Shown here: one piece after another, positions 1-13,062 of the stretch
Numbering within the stretch: position 1 is the stretch's first letter
How the letters are laid out: each line of letters starts with the position of its first letter
Source of the DNA: Prosopocoilus inquinatus
Taxonomy: Eukaryota > Arthropoda > Insecta > Coleoptera > Lucanidae
DNA: 64,000 bases
Direction: 5' to 3'
NCBI GenBank assembly: GCA_036172665.1
Contig: CM069870.1
Location: forward strand, 26,448,001 to 26,512,000
The notes under the pieces: generated by a model
Databases searched by the model: none
The model's input: the letters and a program-made list of their open reading frames with translations, nothing else
What the model was told of the DNA's origin: nothing
Program-made: the position numbers and the translations under genes

Positions 1-532
1 AAGTACTGTGGCGAAAAGCTATAAAACGCAAAAGTTTTCGGGCGATAAAATTAGCAGACCACTAAACGAAAGAGCGGAAGTTACTGCTGCATACGAATTC
101 CAAACATTTACGAAAAACAATTGCGAAACGACTATCAAATTCGTTCTGCGAATCGTCGTTCAGACGTAATGACATCAACAGAAATTACATATTTATAGAC
201 GTTCATGTGAAACTGAATTTAACTTCTTTAATATTTACAATTACCCAGGAGTGTTTTGCCAGCGCGCACTTTTTGTATTTACGTTTGAACGAGGAATTCT
301 AAAAAAAACACATTCCAGACACAGGATATTGGACATACAAGGTGTCCCAGCAAAAATTTCCACCCTTAATAAGTTTATGATTTTTGTTAAAATTTGGCAA
401 GTATCTTTAATAGAAACCAAATATCATTCAGTATCTTCAGGTATCACTAAGAACACCGCCAAGAGCATCGTATAATTTGCTGAACACTTTTACGTTTAAT
501 AATTAATTTAATTAATTAATTAATTTAATTTT
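1..532. other. Unassigned AT-rich DNA
   Basis: No gene is recognised. A 74-codon open frame at 251-475 resembles no family I know and looks like chance. A TTAA/ATTA-rich low-complexity run lies at about 500-530, just before the dispersed repeat at 533. Confidence 0.6.
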
Positions 533-586
533 GTTGCAAATCGTTCTTGATTGCAGGTCAAAAAGCGATCGCAGCATGTCGCTACT
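533..586 (+). repeat. Dispersed palindromic repeat, GTTGCAAATCG family, copy 1
   Basis: The segment starts GTTGCAAATCG, continues TTGATTGCAGGTCAAAAAGC and ends with AGCGA...TCGCT. The same layout recurs at 28244-28293, and the first block marks both ends of the element at 27581-28215. Each copy is internally symmetric around a TGCAGGTCA-like centre and is followed by a small stem that pairs AGCGA with TCGCT. That is seen directly. Identity as the terminus of a non-autonomous DNA element (Helitron-like or TIR-type) is inference. Confidence 0.6.
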
Positions 587-3500
587 TAAGGTTTCCTTTA
601 CTTTTAATATTACAAAAAATAAATGAATTACTACTATTACCTTATTTATTATTTATGGCGTTACTGGTGCATGTGAGATGACATTTTGGGCAATAAATTG
701 GTTGCAGTTTGTCATTCTGATACCATTTTATGGCAAACATTGGTCGCACTACATCGCGCTCTAAACTGGTATCAACCTGCATGTTCGATTCCGTGAGCTC
801 AGTTACCGCTACTCAAGCTACCCCTTTGCTGAAGAGGTTCAAAGTAGAACTCAGGGAATGTCTGATAAAATAACTTAGTAGTACAATTTAACCGCGTCCT
901 TCAATTTCTTCTTTACCTTGTAAGTATTTAAATAAACCATTTGCACAGAATACACAGAAAGCAAACTCTCGGGTGGGGGTAAAGTTTGCGCATCTCAGAC
1001 GCGCAGATAGATCGGCCATATTTTAAGATTAAATTGCATTGCCTTACCCGACATTGCCTATGTCAGTGGCGGCGTTTTGATTAACATTCTAATAGTTTCG
1101 TACTAGTTACTTACAGGCTGTTGTAAGAACAGGTCTTTATTCTTATTAATTGGAAAATTAAAAGCATTACTTTCCATGAGTAAGCGCAGGAATGGAACGG
1201 TTTGTGCGTCAAAAAAATATGAAAACCAAGCCTACAATTTAATTTGTTTTTCTTTACTTTTCCATAAGATCGAGCCAGTGTATAATTGCGGCCTTGAAAT
1301 TTCGCAATTTCCTTGTAAATACGGTTTTTATTGACTTGTCGAAACTATTTAATCTATTTGAATGGCAGATTTTTAAAATGCCAAATCGCATGCTTTCTGA
1401 AGTAGTAAAAAGTATTGCTTATGTTTATTTTATTTTTCTGTTAAATGTTATTATTTCCGTTCTAATACCATGCGATCAATAGAATTTATAATTAGAGCAG
1501 GCTGTGATATTTTCCAAAAAGTTGGCAACACATGTTTGCAGTTGGAAATAAAAAAAATTAAATATCAGAATTGTGACTTTTTTTAATCATTGATAAATAA
1601 ACGGATTTGTTTAATGGAACTTCATCTAATATCCTGAAAGAGGATTTAAACCAGCATCCACACGAAATAAAATAACAAAATGAAGATTGTACAAACCCAG
1701 AGCGTAACCTCTAATTAGACAACTGTCAATTTATTATTTATTTCTCAGTGTATGCAATCACACAGCATAAAATAGCACCAATTACAGCCTCCTCTAATTA
1801 TGAATTCCGTTGATCGCCCGGTACTTACTTACCTTACTTTTTTGCTGCAGTTAAAAAATAACCAACACTCTGAAAACCAGATGACTTTAAATGTTATGTT
1901 ATTGGTGACAAATTTGAATGGTTGACAAAACTAAAATTTCGACAATAACAGGTTACTTGACAAAAAATCGTGCGAAATTGCCGTAATGGTACTTGTAGAG
2001 CTCACAAATTGTTAGTGGCATCCAGATGTTACAAAACAATTTATATTCTTAAGTAAGAACATTCCCTTCCAACAATCTTGTAAAAAAGTTCCTCATTTCT
2101 ACCTTATTAAATTATATTTTAGAATATTTTATAGTTTAAAATTTATTAACAAACATTTGAAATAAGAACAAAATTATTATTTGGGAACACCAATAAATTA
2201 TTAATTGTTGTTGGCAACATTAAAACTTGATTCAGATGACAACGAAGTATCTGTTGCCACTTAGAAAATGGACCAGCATTCCAGCACGTCATTTATTTTT
2301 ATGAGAATAATTCATTTCATTCATTTACTGCGCATTGCCTCTTACTTAGCCTAAAAATTCTTATCATGTTGCATTTTGGTTCTTACTGAAAACCTTATAA
2401 CTGTATTTATAATTTGTGGAAGTCAGGACCTGAATTTCGGTCACACATTTTATGTGTACGGGCCTGATATTCTACTCTGAAAACATGGCCGTCGCTGGCT
2501 GACAGAGATCAAAAGCGGCATCGCCGAGTTTACTTTTTGATTGTTTCTTATTCTGTGCCATTTGTATGTATGCATTTTCAAGCTGTAATATTCGCTTGCG
2601 TTACCGTGATATACCGGGTGTTTGTGAAATAAGTGCAGAACTTTAAATCTGTAATACATCACCATAAATGGGAACGATTGAAGTTACATGTCCTTCACAA
2701 AAGTTCTAAACATTTCGAGAAAATCGCAGTTGAAAATCGAGCAAAAAATAATCGTATGTCTATGTCTTTGACGTGGGTCATCAAAAGGACATTTTTTGTT
2801 TTTTTTTAACGTCGCAATAAGTCGTATTGCAGCTGAGCGAAAGATTTTGCTTCAATTTTTATGATTATGACAGACGATTTATTACTCCGTATTCTTTGGG
2901 AACAGTTTAGGCTGTGAAAGCTAAATATGATTACTAAACTACATACTATTATTACTTATTAAGATGCCGCAATTCACGAACGGCGAGAGAACAGCATTTC
3001 AGAGGAGTGTATTCATAATGCCGTCGTATTTGCGCTAATCCTTACATGCAGACGAATACAAGAATCACATTTTCGCTGAGCTCGTTTGTGTGTCGCTAAT
3101 GGCAGACGCCATGTCGAACAATTGTTATGAACATTTGTAAATGTCTGATAGTGAACGTTTGTGTGAATGTGATCCTCCACACAGATGATATTCGGTGAGT
3201 GTCTTGCGCATTAGTCATTCCCACGATGTTTACTGTCTACGATCACAGAAGCAAGTTTCGTAAGTTTTTTTTTTTTGTTATTTCATGAGTGCCGAATAAG
3301 GGACGGATAGAGGAATTGTCTTTTTGTTTTTCGTGTTGTTTGTCCTGTCGGCGTACCGCGGTTAAAAATTTTGCACATATTTTGCTAACAGCCTGTACAA
3401 TTAACAACGTACAATCTCTATGTGCTTCCATAGTATAGTAATATAATTTCATCTGTAAATTAAGCACTCAATTTAAGTTCGTGGAGACATATAATCTGAA

Positions 3501-5984
3501 AACAAACTAAAATTAATATCACGATTTTGTATTAGTGGTGTACGACAATTTCGAAGTATTTGGAGTTTCTATATTTAATGTGGTTTACGATTTATTGAGT
3601 GGTTAGATTTTTCCTTACTTTCATTATTTATTTACTGTAAAGGCGATGTTGGTGGAACAAACGAATTGGTAAATAAAAGAAAAAGAAAAAAATTAAGCGG
3701 ATTTGCCCGTCTCCTAATATGTTCCAGCTCAGTTTGATCCGTTCCCGTAGTCAGGGAAAATAATATGTTAAGTGGGGCTATTAGTAAACTCAGTTCATGG
3801 TGATAAAGATCAAGTAGCGGTGCAGCGCAATTAATGTCGGCACGGCATGAAAAGTTACACCGGTAAGTAACAGGTAGAACAAATGGCTGCATTTCCGTTT
3901 CTGCTCACGTCACTTTCCAGACTAATCCGTTTCTGATTGCCTAACTTTGACGTATATATTAGACCCTTGTGTCATCGCGTTGACGTGCGCGCGTTCAATT
4001 CTCATTCGATTGCAGTCAGTTAATTCGTTTATGTATCTGTTAGAAAAATCTAATAACTCTTCATTACTTTGTCATCGCAAAAATTTTCTATTGAACAATT
4101 CACCAAGGGCACAGGAAATTTATTTATCTAATGAAAAATGTAAATCCAAATGAATCGCTCTCGGGAGCTGTAAAAAGTAATTTTCCGCCTCGCACGCCAC
4201 TCAACTGAACTAGTAAAACGTTTTAACGAAGTATAAATATACTGGAGTAATTGATTATAGGGCGGAAACTTCTGATGATATTTAAGATTAGAAAGTTAAG
4301 AACCTCTGATGTTAAAAAAAATAATTGAAACCAAACAACTTTTATAATGTATACGAAAACGTCGAATTGAAACTATTAATATATATATATATATATATTT
4401 ACACCTACCCACAAACATCAATAAATTGTTTTGTTGAGTACCTATCTAAAATGTATAAAAGTATTATATTTCGTATTTAATGCATACGAAGTTAATATTT
4501 CTATAGGCTGTCTTACAAAAAACGCCCCACGCTACAACTCTGTTGTTAATAATCTATCAGTAATGCAAAAATCACGTAAAACTAGTTTATAAATACTGCA
4601 AACGAATGTCTTTTTTGATTTTTTTTTTATAAAATGACGTCAAGTGATAGTCAACTTTTTTTTCAAGTAGTAGTAGTTCAAGTAGTATTATTTTTTCCTT
4701 CGGCTTGATAGAGACTTTTCTGAATTCAACGGCCTATCTACTTCAAGTTGAATTTTTTGAATATTTTTGAGAAACGGAAATTGTCGCCAGATACCTCCCA
4801 ACTAATCACGCTAAAGGCGACATATGAAGTAACTAGTTGCTGATAATTACCTCAGGTAGTGTTTTTCTTTAGGCTGTTTTGAATGCGAAATATAAAAGTA
4901 CGGACACCAACTTTTAACGTTCGTAATATGGTAATAATTATTTATAGTTACTTTTTACGCTCGGTTATATTGTTTTTAACCATCTAAGGTTATTAACAGT
5001 TTCACCATTTGCGTGCGCTATAGAATATTGTCGGCTGGCAATTGGATATGATTTCATACTATCGTCAAGGCTAGGCTACTATTTTGTACGACAAAAATAA
5101 AGAGCACTAAAGAAAACAACATGTGTATGACGAAGTGCGTGTGACTTCGTTCGCTTTGGTATACTAAAGGCCCCTCGCCGGACCGGTTTAACGTCGTACA
5201 CGATATACGGCAAGGCGTTGTCCATATACTTAACCTTCTTGCTGTCACCAATGAAAAGAAACCAAGCATAACATTTTTGATTATGGAGGAATCGAACTCA
5301 TTGAACCAGACCGTGATACGTGATTTTGTATCGAAATTATAAATAACAAGCTAAAAAGTTACAAAATACTGCTTCGTGCAAGAAACCCCAGGTCTTAATC
5401 CACCTGATTTTATCAACAGCTTTTAAAAATTCCATCGGAAAATTTGTTTAAGTGTACTAATATTTTAATTACGACGTTGTTAAATTAAATGCATTCCTCT
5501 AGAAATGCTTCAAAAATATGTTGTATCTTTTTGTACTAAAATAAATTCAACGAAGACTTGAATGGTCTTCTGTAACAGATTATTTAATCATTCCAAGAAC
5601 TACAAAACTAAATTTTGTTATTATAAAATTTAGCAGCTTCGTCAAAAACGTGCCCTAGAGTTATCGTACTATTCTTCTGTTGGAGAGACCCCAAATAATT
5701 GGCGACAGATTGGTAGAAGATTTCATCTGATATCAAAACAAACTTGCAACACATTTTTAAATTACGAGGAGGTTCAAATATAAGTGCTCTAGGTGCATTG
5801 AGCATAGAAAACAATGGATGGAAACAAACGATATGTGTCATGTTCTGGTACATTGCTAGTTGACATTAGTAACAAACAAATTCTTCTTCTTTACGACTAC
5901 CATTAATAATTAGCATTTCAGAGAAAGAAGTACGGTGTTTTGTTGCACAACACGTAATGATTTATTTCTAGAGAATTAAAGTAT
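587..5984. other. Unassigned AT-rich stretch with scattered repeat fragments
   Basis: No coding gene is recognised on either strand; open frames of 60-86 codons have no family resemblance and read as chance. At 2610-2760 there is sequence beginning CCGGGTGTTTGTGAAATAAG, the style of the CAGGGTG-ended MITEs elsewhere in the window, but no matching far end is seen. A 5080-5260 stretch is slightly less AT-rich, without an identifiable product. Confidence 0.5.
4379..4398. repeat. (AT)n microsatellite
   Basis: About ten perfect AT dinucleotide units in a row. Simple-sequence repeat with no further structure. Confidence 0.9.
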
Positions 5985-6479
5985 TTCACCGTTTGAAATC
6001 TTTACAAGACTTCAAGTGCAGCTTGAGGGTAAATGTACATCCAAAGCGGAGTTGTATGACTGGGTGAAAAAGTTTCGAGGAGGTCCAAAAGGCGTAGGAA
6101 AGTTACTTGAAAATATACTTGACTCCAGGCAATATTGGAACGATTGAACATTTGAGTTGATAGTGGGTTAACCATGAGATAATTGTTAGAAGGAATTCGC
6201 CTAAGCGTGGGGAATATCCGTTGTTCTCTACGTCGAGAGCGGCATTAACAGTGGCAGCACTGAGAAAATTGAAGTGGGAGATTCTACATACAGCCCCGAT
6301 TTGTTTCCATCGGATTTCATTTGTTTTCGCCATTGAAAGAATTTTTAAGTGGTCATAAATTTATGGATAATGATGAACTCATTACAGCTGTGCAAAACTG
6401 CATACACATGCAACCAAAAACCATCTTTGAAAATGGTATACATAAGTTTTTTGATTCACTGGTAACAAAGACATTCTAA
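5985..6479 (+). pseudogene. Decayed mariner-type transposase
   Basis: Two recognisable pieces remain. At about 6010-6100 the plus-strand translation contains KCTSKAELYDWVKKFRGG, which resembles the second helix-turn-helix of mariner transposases (typically a W..KF..G block before a basic linker). At 6285-6479 it contains YSPDLFPSDF, the signature around the third catalytic aspartate of mariner DD34D enzymes, then PLKEFLSGHKF and a C-terminal QPKTIFENGIHKFF block ending in TAA at 6477-6479. The C-terminal part is offset by a frameshift after SDFICF, and the middle of the protein is missing or unreadable. It would have been a DDD transposase acting on TIRs in the nucleus; it is now dead. No TIR pair was located. 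Family call is firm; the exact 5' limit is not. Confidence 0.75.
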
Positions 6480-9400
6480 TCTCATTCTCACTCATATTTG
6501 AACGCTTCTCGTGTTATCGTATCAAAGTCCATAAGTTGGCGATTAAGAGGTGTGCAAGGAATTTAGGAACATTCTGTATATGATACAGAAGCAAAATTAC
6601 CAGCACCAAAATCTATTTCTACCACGGCAACGGTTCAGGCTTTCTTGGAATTTTCTGTCAACTTAACATAATTTAAGGTAAGGTTAATTTTTATATTAAT
6701 TAAGCTTTTTTTATATTGTAACAATATTGAATAACATTTGTACCATTGATTCCTTACCTTGGGAAACATTGATACAAATAAAGGTGATACTTTTTGACTA
6801 TTCTTTTTATACAGTTTTTCTTTCTTTTTCTTTTTGAGACAATACATACATAAATAGACTTTATATCCTTGTTTTCATTATCAATTTATTTAACAAACAC
6901 AAATAATTGTACAAATGATGGTACTAATTAGATATAACATGCATTATACTCAAATCTGATGTAAATGCGTAACTTTTTTGAATATTCGATGTGAGGAATT
7001 GTGAAGCAAAAATTATTAACAAAAGGAAGATTAATTAATAATCATAAAATCTATTGGCATTGATCCTTCTTTCAAGTTTAACAGTAGCTGATATTGAACT
7101 TCTTGAAAACTGTGCAGTGATATAGGTAAGTCGTCATTAATAATAACGTATCTTATAATTTGATAAATTTTAACAGTCCAAAAAGTAACGCCTTACTTTT
7201 GTAAAATTCACATCTTTAATTTAATTTTCTGAGAATATTATAAACATTGTAAATTAAAAAGGAACTTGTATCGTAAAGTTATGTAGCAGGAATATGTTGT
7301 TACTTACCCATGTTACACATCTTTGAATTCTCCATGAAGCTCGTTTAAAGAGGCAGAACTCTGCCGGCTCACCTAGCCGTCTTTTTAAGATTTTCAAACG
7401 CGGTTAATTACAGTTTACTTGACATATACATACGGTTGCCATAACCAGGTACAAGCGTAATTACTGCATGAACTTCAAAGTATTGACGTGACTTCAAACA
7501 ATTTATGTAGTCCTGATTCAGTTTCAAAGTCCTTTTTATAAAAGGAGTCAGGCAATTAACTCTTTGGATTAGAAAATATTTTAATCACAGAACAAGATTT
7601 TACAAGCTAAACAGCGTGTATTTTCGTTGCCGGTATTACGTAGTCACAGACCGATCAGTATCACCGTGAAATAATCCATTTAAAAACACTCCCCAAAGAA
7701 AAGTGTCAATAAAAACCGTGTTCGTTAATAATCACACCTGCGCTCGATCAAACTCAGTAATAAAAGTATTCGGTCGTTCGATTTTGTCAGTCACTTATGC
7801 TAAAATCAGATAGGGAAGTATGGTCGTGGTGATATCTAGTACTTTTTTAAAATAAAATATCGTAACTGTGCGACTGTCTTTTACAAAGTGAGTGATGCAC
7901 TATCACATCTGTTTATGATGTATAAATGAAGATGAAGATGGAAAATATAGATCCAATACAATATTCTCGTTGCGAAACTATAATAAAAAAGTACAAAGTC
8001 TTTTTAATCTCGAACCGGACAGAAATATGAAGGGAACACACTCAACGTTTCGTTATAGATTTATTTATTTATTCATCGGACAAGAACTAACTTCAATTAT
8101 AATAAAAAAGAATAAAAGAAGTTTAGGACTATTATCAACAATGTGAAAATTACGTACAATTGAATTTTATATTTCCAGTATCATCTCGAGCATGTCTTTA
8201 CGTGGCTCGGACTTTACTCATAAAACTCGTGTAAAATTATTGACCCACAAATTGTTTGTATTGATCTGTAATAATTCACCTAATTATCACTTCCGAACAC
8301 GAAAAAAAAGGAATAATATAATAATATCCTGTATTTTTAAACTATTATTGACTTTCATGAACGATATGTGGATATCTTGTACGCGTATTTAGATAATTTG
8401 TTGGCTAAATAAACTTAACGCTTCTCTCTGATAATTCTTCTTCTTTTTAAAAAAATAAAAAATAATAATAAAATGAAATTGATACCACCTTCAATATTAT
8501 CTATTAAAAAAAGAAAGGTAAATATGAAATATAAATGAAAATATAATAATATTCATTATAACAAAAATATAATCTATCGGACGAAAAAATAATAGGTGAT
8601 TTTTTAAGAACCAAAAAAGAAAAAAAAGTTAACATTTCTTTCTTCTGACTGCTGCACTTCGGTTTGACATTGAAATCAACAATTTACAACATATCTTAGA
8701 TGAAATTGAGTTCCAAGCTGTATAAATAGTTGTCCATAATTTTTCTTTAGCCCGACATTTAATATTATAGGTTCTACTAAGGTCTTGTAGGTTCGAGATT
8801 CAATAGCTGGATCGGGCCCAAGCAACTATAATGGAAACAGAGAATAAATTCATCAGTTATGCCTAAATAAATATCAATAAAAATTTGGAGTCTTTTGAAG
8901 AAATTAAAGCAGAAGCCATTTCTCTTGCAAACAATACAGATGATGAATCTAAAGAGGTGTTGTATCAAAATAAACAGGTGTCTAAACTTCCGAAGAAGTA
9001 AAAAAATGGCATTTTATGTACTATAACGTTCAACTTAAATGATACTCCTTTATGTGAACCACACCTTTAAGAAGATTTAGCGTGACGGCTACGAAAGTGT
9101 CAAATGGTATCCATTTATGGTGAGCGTCGTTGTACATTTTATCAAAAAACTGTCAATGTTAACAAAAGTTGTGCAGACTCATATTTTGGACAACCTAAAA
9201 TTGTTTTGAACTATAAAGCATGTTTCTTTATTAAGGTACACGCCAAACTTTTTTCTTTTAAACAGATCTACTTTACTACATATTAAAAATTTCAAGAATT
9301 ACAAAATTACTAGGTTATTTTAACCGGGATAGCCTGTATATTATTAGATAACTATTTTTAGAGACTTTAAACCAATACCAACACTTTACACATATATTAA

Positions 9401-10408
9401 TCACGGCCAGTTATTGTTAATTAATTAATTAATTAACTTATATTTGATATTCACAATTCACAACTTATAATGATTTTATTTGTCATTTGCCGTAAATTAC
9501 TTTCAGGATGAAATGATATAAAAATGAAAATTCTGATTTATTATGACTTGTATTTCGAGAAAGAGGTCGTTATTGATGCCGATTCCTTGCCAAACGATAA
9601 TTTCTCCAATTTTCTCAAACTAAATTATATTAAGATATAAAATTGACGAAAATATTTTTGGAAATGTTGTGGCTTCTGTTGAACAGCACTTGCAGTTAGT
9701 CAAATTGAGTTGCCATTTGGTACTGTGAGAAGATCATGCAATATTAGAACTCCTTCAAGAATTTTAGCTCCTTTACAGATGAAGTACGGTTTCGGTCAAA
9801 AGGTTACACAAAAAAAATCAAAAAATGTAGTCAGTTATCAATCGTCACTATAGCATTAATATTCCTTTAAGGTCGGTTTCTATTCGTGCATTTTGATGAA
9901 TGCAATAAAATGCATCTATCTTGCAGCTGCATGAAACTAGAATCAATTTCTTCTTTCACAATTTCATTCATTAAGATGTATGTATCACTTGCTGTTTTGA
10001 AGTAATTTCTGTATTAGCATCTTTATTAATGGTATTCTTCGTTTATGTTTATCGGCTAATGAATAATCAGCTGATGATCTGATTTGTATTGTGTTTTGGA
10101 CATACAGGGTGCTGCTTTGATGAAATCAGTATAAGAAACCTACTATTCATTCAATTTCTGGATGAATTTCTTTTATGCTCACTGTCTGTACTTTTCCAAG
10201 GCCCGGTTTCTCCATCATAATGTATAATGAAATAATTGAATAAATTTACACACAGTGTATCACTGACGTCACAAAATAAACAAAATACAAGGGATCACTT
10301 AAATAGTTGCATAAGCAATAAATTTCAACAATAATGTGATTTTACTTATTTGATATTAGTGTCTGGAAAAGTATCCCTGAAATCAAAGTCCAAAAATTCC
10401 TGTACACT
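6480..10408. other. Unassigned AT-rich stretch
   Basis: Nothing coding is recognised. A TTAA run lies near 9417-9437. ACATACAGGGTGCTGC at about 10098 and GCCCGGTTTCTCC at about 10203 match the terminal style of MITEs found elsewhere (for example GCCCGGTTTCTG at 37673), but no inverted partner is evident here. The last 100 bases before 10409 are probably the 3' untranslated part of the minus-strand Jockey-like element; its exact 3' end is not visible because there is no clear poly(A) or short-repeat tail. Confidence 0.5.
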
Positions 10409-12334
10409 TTAGAAACACTGCTGCTCTAGGAACGGTTTGACGGTGCTCTTAAACTTGGTTTTCTTCATGCTTTGGATTCTTTTCGGGAGTTTATTGTACA
10501 TTCTGTAAGACCAAAATCTGGTACCTGTTTCGCCTATTTTCAGTTTAATAGATGGCAAATACAAATTGTCTTTGGTTCTAACGTTGTAATTGTGCATATC
10601 TTCATTTGTTGGCAAAGTTGGAGCGTTTGTATGTATTCGTATTAAATTCTGCACGATATACACACATGGTAATGTCAGCATTTTTAATTTGACAAAAGGT
10701 TTACAGAGTTCTCACATTCCCATCAGAGTTACGGCACGTACGGCATTCTTTTGCAGTTTGAATATTTGATCGGCGAAAGGCGAATTTCTCCATATTTCTA
10801 GACCATATTGCATTGTACTATAGAATAAGCCAAATTATACTATACGACTTGTTGACTCATCAGTTAGTTGCCTTACTCGTCGGATTGCGTAGATAGCTTT
10901 TGCTAAAGTTTTATTAAGATATTCAATATGAAAGTTCAATCTTAATGTGCAAGGAAAAGAAATCGGGCCACTTGTTCCGCGCTCAGTACGAAAATTTACC
11001 CGGGCTGTACTCAGCTCCACCCGCAGTATTTGGAAGGGAGTTATCTCATATGGCTGCATCGAGCACAATACTGTTGACTTGTAGGCGTTTTTATTGTTTG
11101 CAATTAAATATTTAAAGTATGTGGTGATTTGCAGCGACTATTACATGCATCTTTATATTTTCAAAAAGAAACTTTCTTCTATTATCTCTCTAGGATGTGC
11201 GAACGTTTTGACGATTAAATACATTTAAATCGTTTAGTCATCGAAGAAAAAACCTGAACTAATTCGCATATCTTCCCTCTCCATTCAATAACAATTAGAA
11301 GCATCGCAGCCGCGCAAAGGTGGAAGGAGTGGACAGAACATTCGGCGTGAAAAGTGTCGGTACTAAGTGGGCCCAATTCTTAAGCTTGTTAATGTGTAAT
11401 CCAAACGAAACCCCAGTAGAAGTACATTTTCTTGGTCGCCACGAAGGATAAGGGGTGGTTTACGGCTATAGAATTTTGCTTCATTCATGTTCAAGTAATT
11501 TGCACTAAACCATTTCTCAGCTCTTTCTGTTATCTCTTGTTGTAGATAAAAATCTAGATGTTTTAAAAGGAAAGTAGTATCATCTGCAAATTGCAGGGTC
11601 TTTACAGGTATATTTAGCGGTAGATCATTCATATAAATTAAAAATAATAAAGGCCCCAAAATACTGCCCTGAGGTACTCTAGTGGCAATCATCTGTAGAG
11701 CCGATTCTGCTATCATCAGGTAAGTTTTCTGTTTTCTATTTTCTAGGTAATTCTCAAATAATTTCAGAGGAATGCCCTTAATGCCGTAAAGAGATAATTT
11801 TTCCAAGAGAATTCCATGGTTCACGCTGTCAAAAGCTTTTGACATATCGCACATTATAGCGTGAGGTGTGCTACCTACATCCAAATTCTCTAATAGGAAA
11901 TTCACCATATCAGTGACAGCAGTCGATGTAGAACAATTGTTTCTGAAACCATGCTGATTTTTTAGTAGTATTCTCTTTTCTTCTAAAAAATTTGTAAGTC
12001 GTTCCTTCATGACGCGTTCGTAAATTTTTGAAAAGACAGGCAAAATTGATATTGGCCTATAGTTATCCATATCTTCTATGTTGCCCTTTTTAAAAACAGG
12101 TATAATTTTGGCAACTTTTAACTTATCTAGAAAGACTCCTTCCAAAAATGCTTTGTTGATCAGTAAGCTTAATGGCTTTGCTAGTGCCTTTGCACAATGT
12201 TTTACAATATGAACCGATGACCCGTATACATCTTCTGTAGAACTGTTTTTCAACTGATGGATAACGCGAATTATTTCCTCTTCAACCGTTGGCCTCCGGA
12301 ATAGAGATGACTTGCAGAAAGGTGCATCTTTCAA
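10409..12334 (-). pseudogene. Jockey-like non-LTR reverse transcriptase, 5'-truncated
   Basis: Reads right to left. 12334-11397 carries the reverse transcriptase palm and fingers: FKKGNIEDMDNYRPISILP, then KNQHGFRNNCSTSTA, the first catalytic aspartate in MCDMSKAFDSVNHG, VPQGSILGPLLFLIYMNDL, and the catalytic LQFADDTTFL box. The frame is then broken by a MITE (10950-11388) and resumes at 10941 with NFHIEYLNKTLAKAIYAIRR. The tail (10681-10409) contains HNYNVRTKDNLYLP and ends LEQQCF, the usual C-terminus of Jockey-group ORF2. All three pieces share one frame because MITE plus target duplication is 447 bp. Two further in-frame stops lie at about 10837 and 10708. ORF1 and the endonuclease are absent: the copy is truncated next to a repeat at 12338, as expected for incomplete target-primed reverse transcription. 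Confidence 0.9.
10950..11388 (+). mobile_element. hAT-type MITE copy 1, inserted in the Jockey-like ORF
   Basis: The ends are inverted relatives of CAGGGAAAAGAATTCAGGCC: left CAAGGAAAAGAAATCGGGCC, right (read inward) CAAGCTTAAGAATTGGGCCC. The flanks are a perfect 8-bp duplication, TTAATGTG at 10942-10949 and 11389-11396. A CAGGG-type start with an 8-bp duplication is typical of the hAT superfamily (established knowledge). It has about 210 bp of extra central sequence compared with the copies at 21852 and 41367. It encodes nothing and would have been moved by a transposase in trans. Confidence 0.85.
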
Positions 12335-12337
12335 ATA

Positions 12338-12378
12338 ACACTAGCCTGCGAAAAAATATATTTTTTTGCGGATGAGAA
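12338..12378 (+). repeat. Inverted repeat arm, ACACTAGCCTGCGAA, left copy
   Basis: The plus strand reads ACACTAGCCTGCGAA, then an AT-rich filler and TTTTTGCGGATGA. The reverse complement of 13640-13678 gives ACACTAGCCTGCGAAGGTTTTGCGGATGA, so the two copies face each other about 1.3 kb apart and bracket the Tigger-like hairpin. They could be ends of one larger element or two copies of a dispersed repeat; no target duplication was found. Confidence 0.55.
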
Positions 12379-12757
12379 AGACTATGTGCTCTTCAAAGAT
12401 TTCAACATTATAAAAAAGAATCTGTTATTAGTTTTTTTCTATCACGTCAGGAATCCAAAAAAAGATTATACTTTTTAGATAGTTTTTGTTTACATTTTGT
12501 ACGGTACTTGTACACTTTATTGTCAAAAATGTTAATTGTAAAAGTTTTAGAGATTTACCTGAACCGCTAGAATTTACTAAAAAAAACAAGTGACGATTGG
12601 AAATGAGAATCAACTTTGTTATTCTAATTGAAGTCGATTTTTGTCCAATTTTAAAACTTTTCCAGTTAAAGTTTTAAAACCTATTTTCTTTGATATTTTG
12701 GATAAATAATTTTCTCGAATTAACAAAACTTCCTCTTTTTACTTCCAAAAATATATA

Positions 12758-13062
12758 CAGTCGCACCTTTTTAACTCGAACCTCCACAAATCGACGTTTT
12801 CTGTAAGTCGAAATTTAGTGATGGTTCTTGCACATTATATGTAAGTATGGGAAATAAAAAGTTCTTTATAACCGGTAAATAAAAACGAAGTATATATTTA
12901 GTAGGTTATAACCGAGAGTTTTCTACAAATGGGTTCACTACAGCCGATCTTCACTGTACCGGGCTTTTGATAGACAAACTACAAATCGAACTTCCATAAC
13001 TCAAATTTCAAGGAACCGGAAAATTACGAGTTACAGAGATTTCCAGTTAAAGAAATAGATAG
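12758..13062. mobile_element. Tigger-like (pogo) MITE
   Basis: The left end CAGTCGCACCTTTTTAACTC follows a TA and runs on with AACTCGAA/AAGTCGAAATTT-type blocks, the form of Tigger/pogo termini. The reverse complement of the other end, near 13040-13062, reads TTCTTTAACTGGAAATCTC and then GTAACTCG, a diverged version of the same terminus. There is no coding capacity. Its right ~200 bp is the left arm of the large hairpin at 12858-13267. Superfamily is inferred from terminus style; the precise right boundary is blurred by the inverted duplication. Confidence 0.6.

Noticed and set aside
8780..8820. tRNA-like B-box (GGTTCGAGATTC)
   Set aside because: No A-box, acceptor stem or cloverleaf partner nearby.
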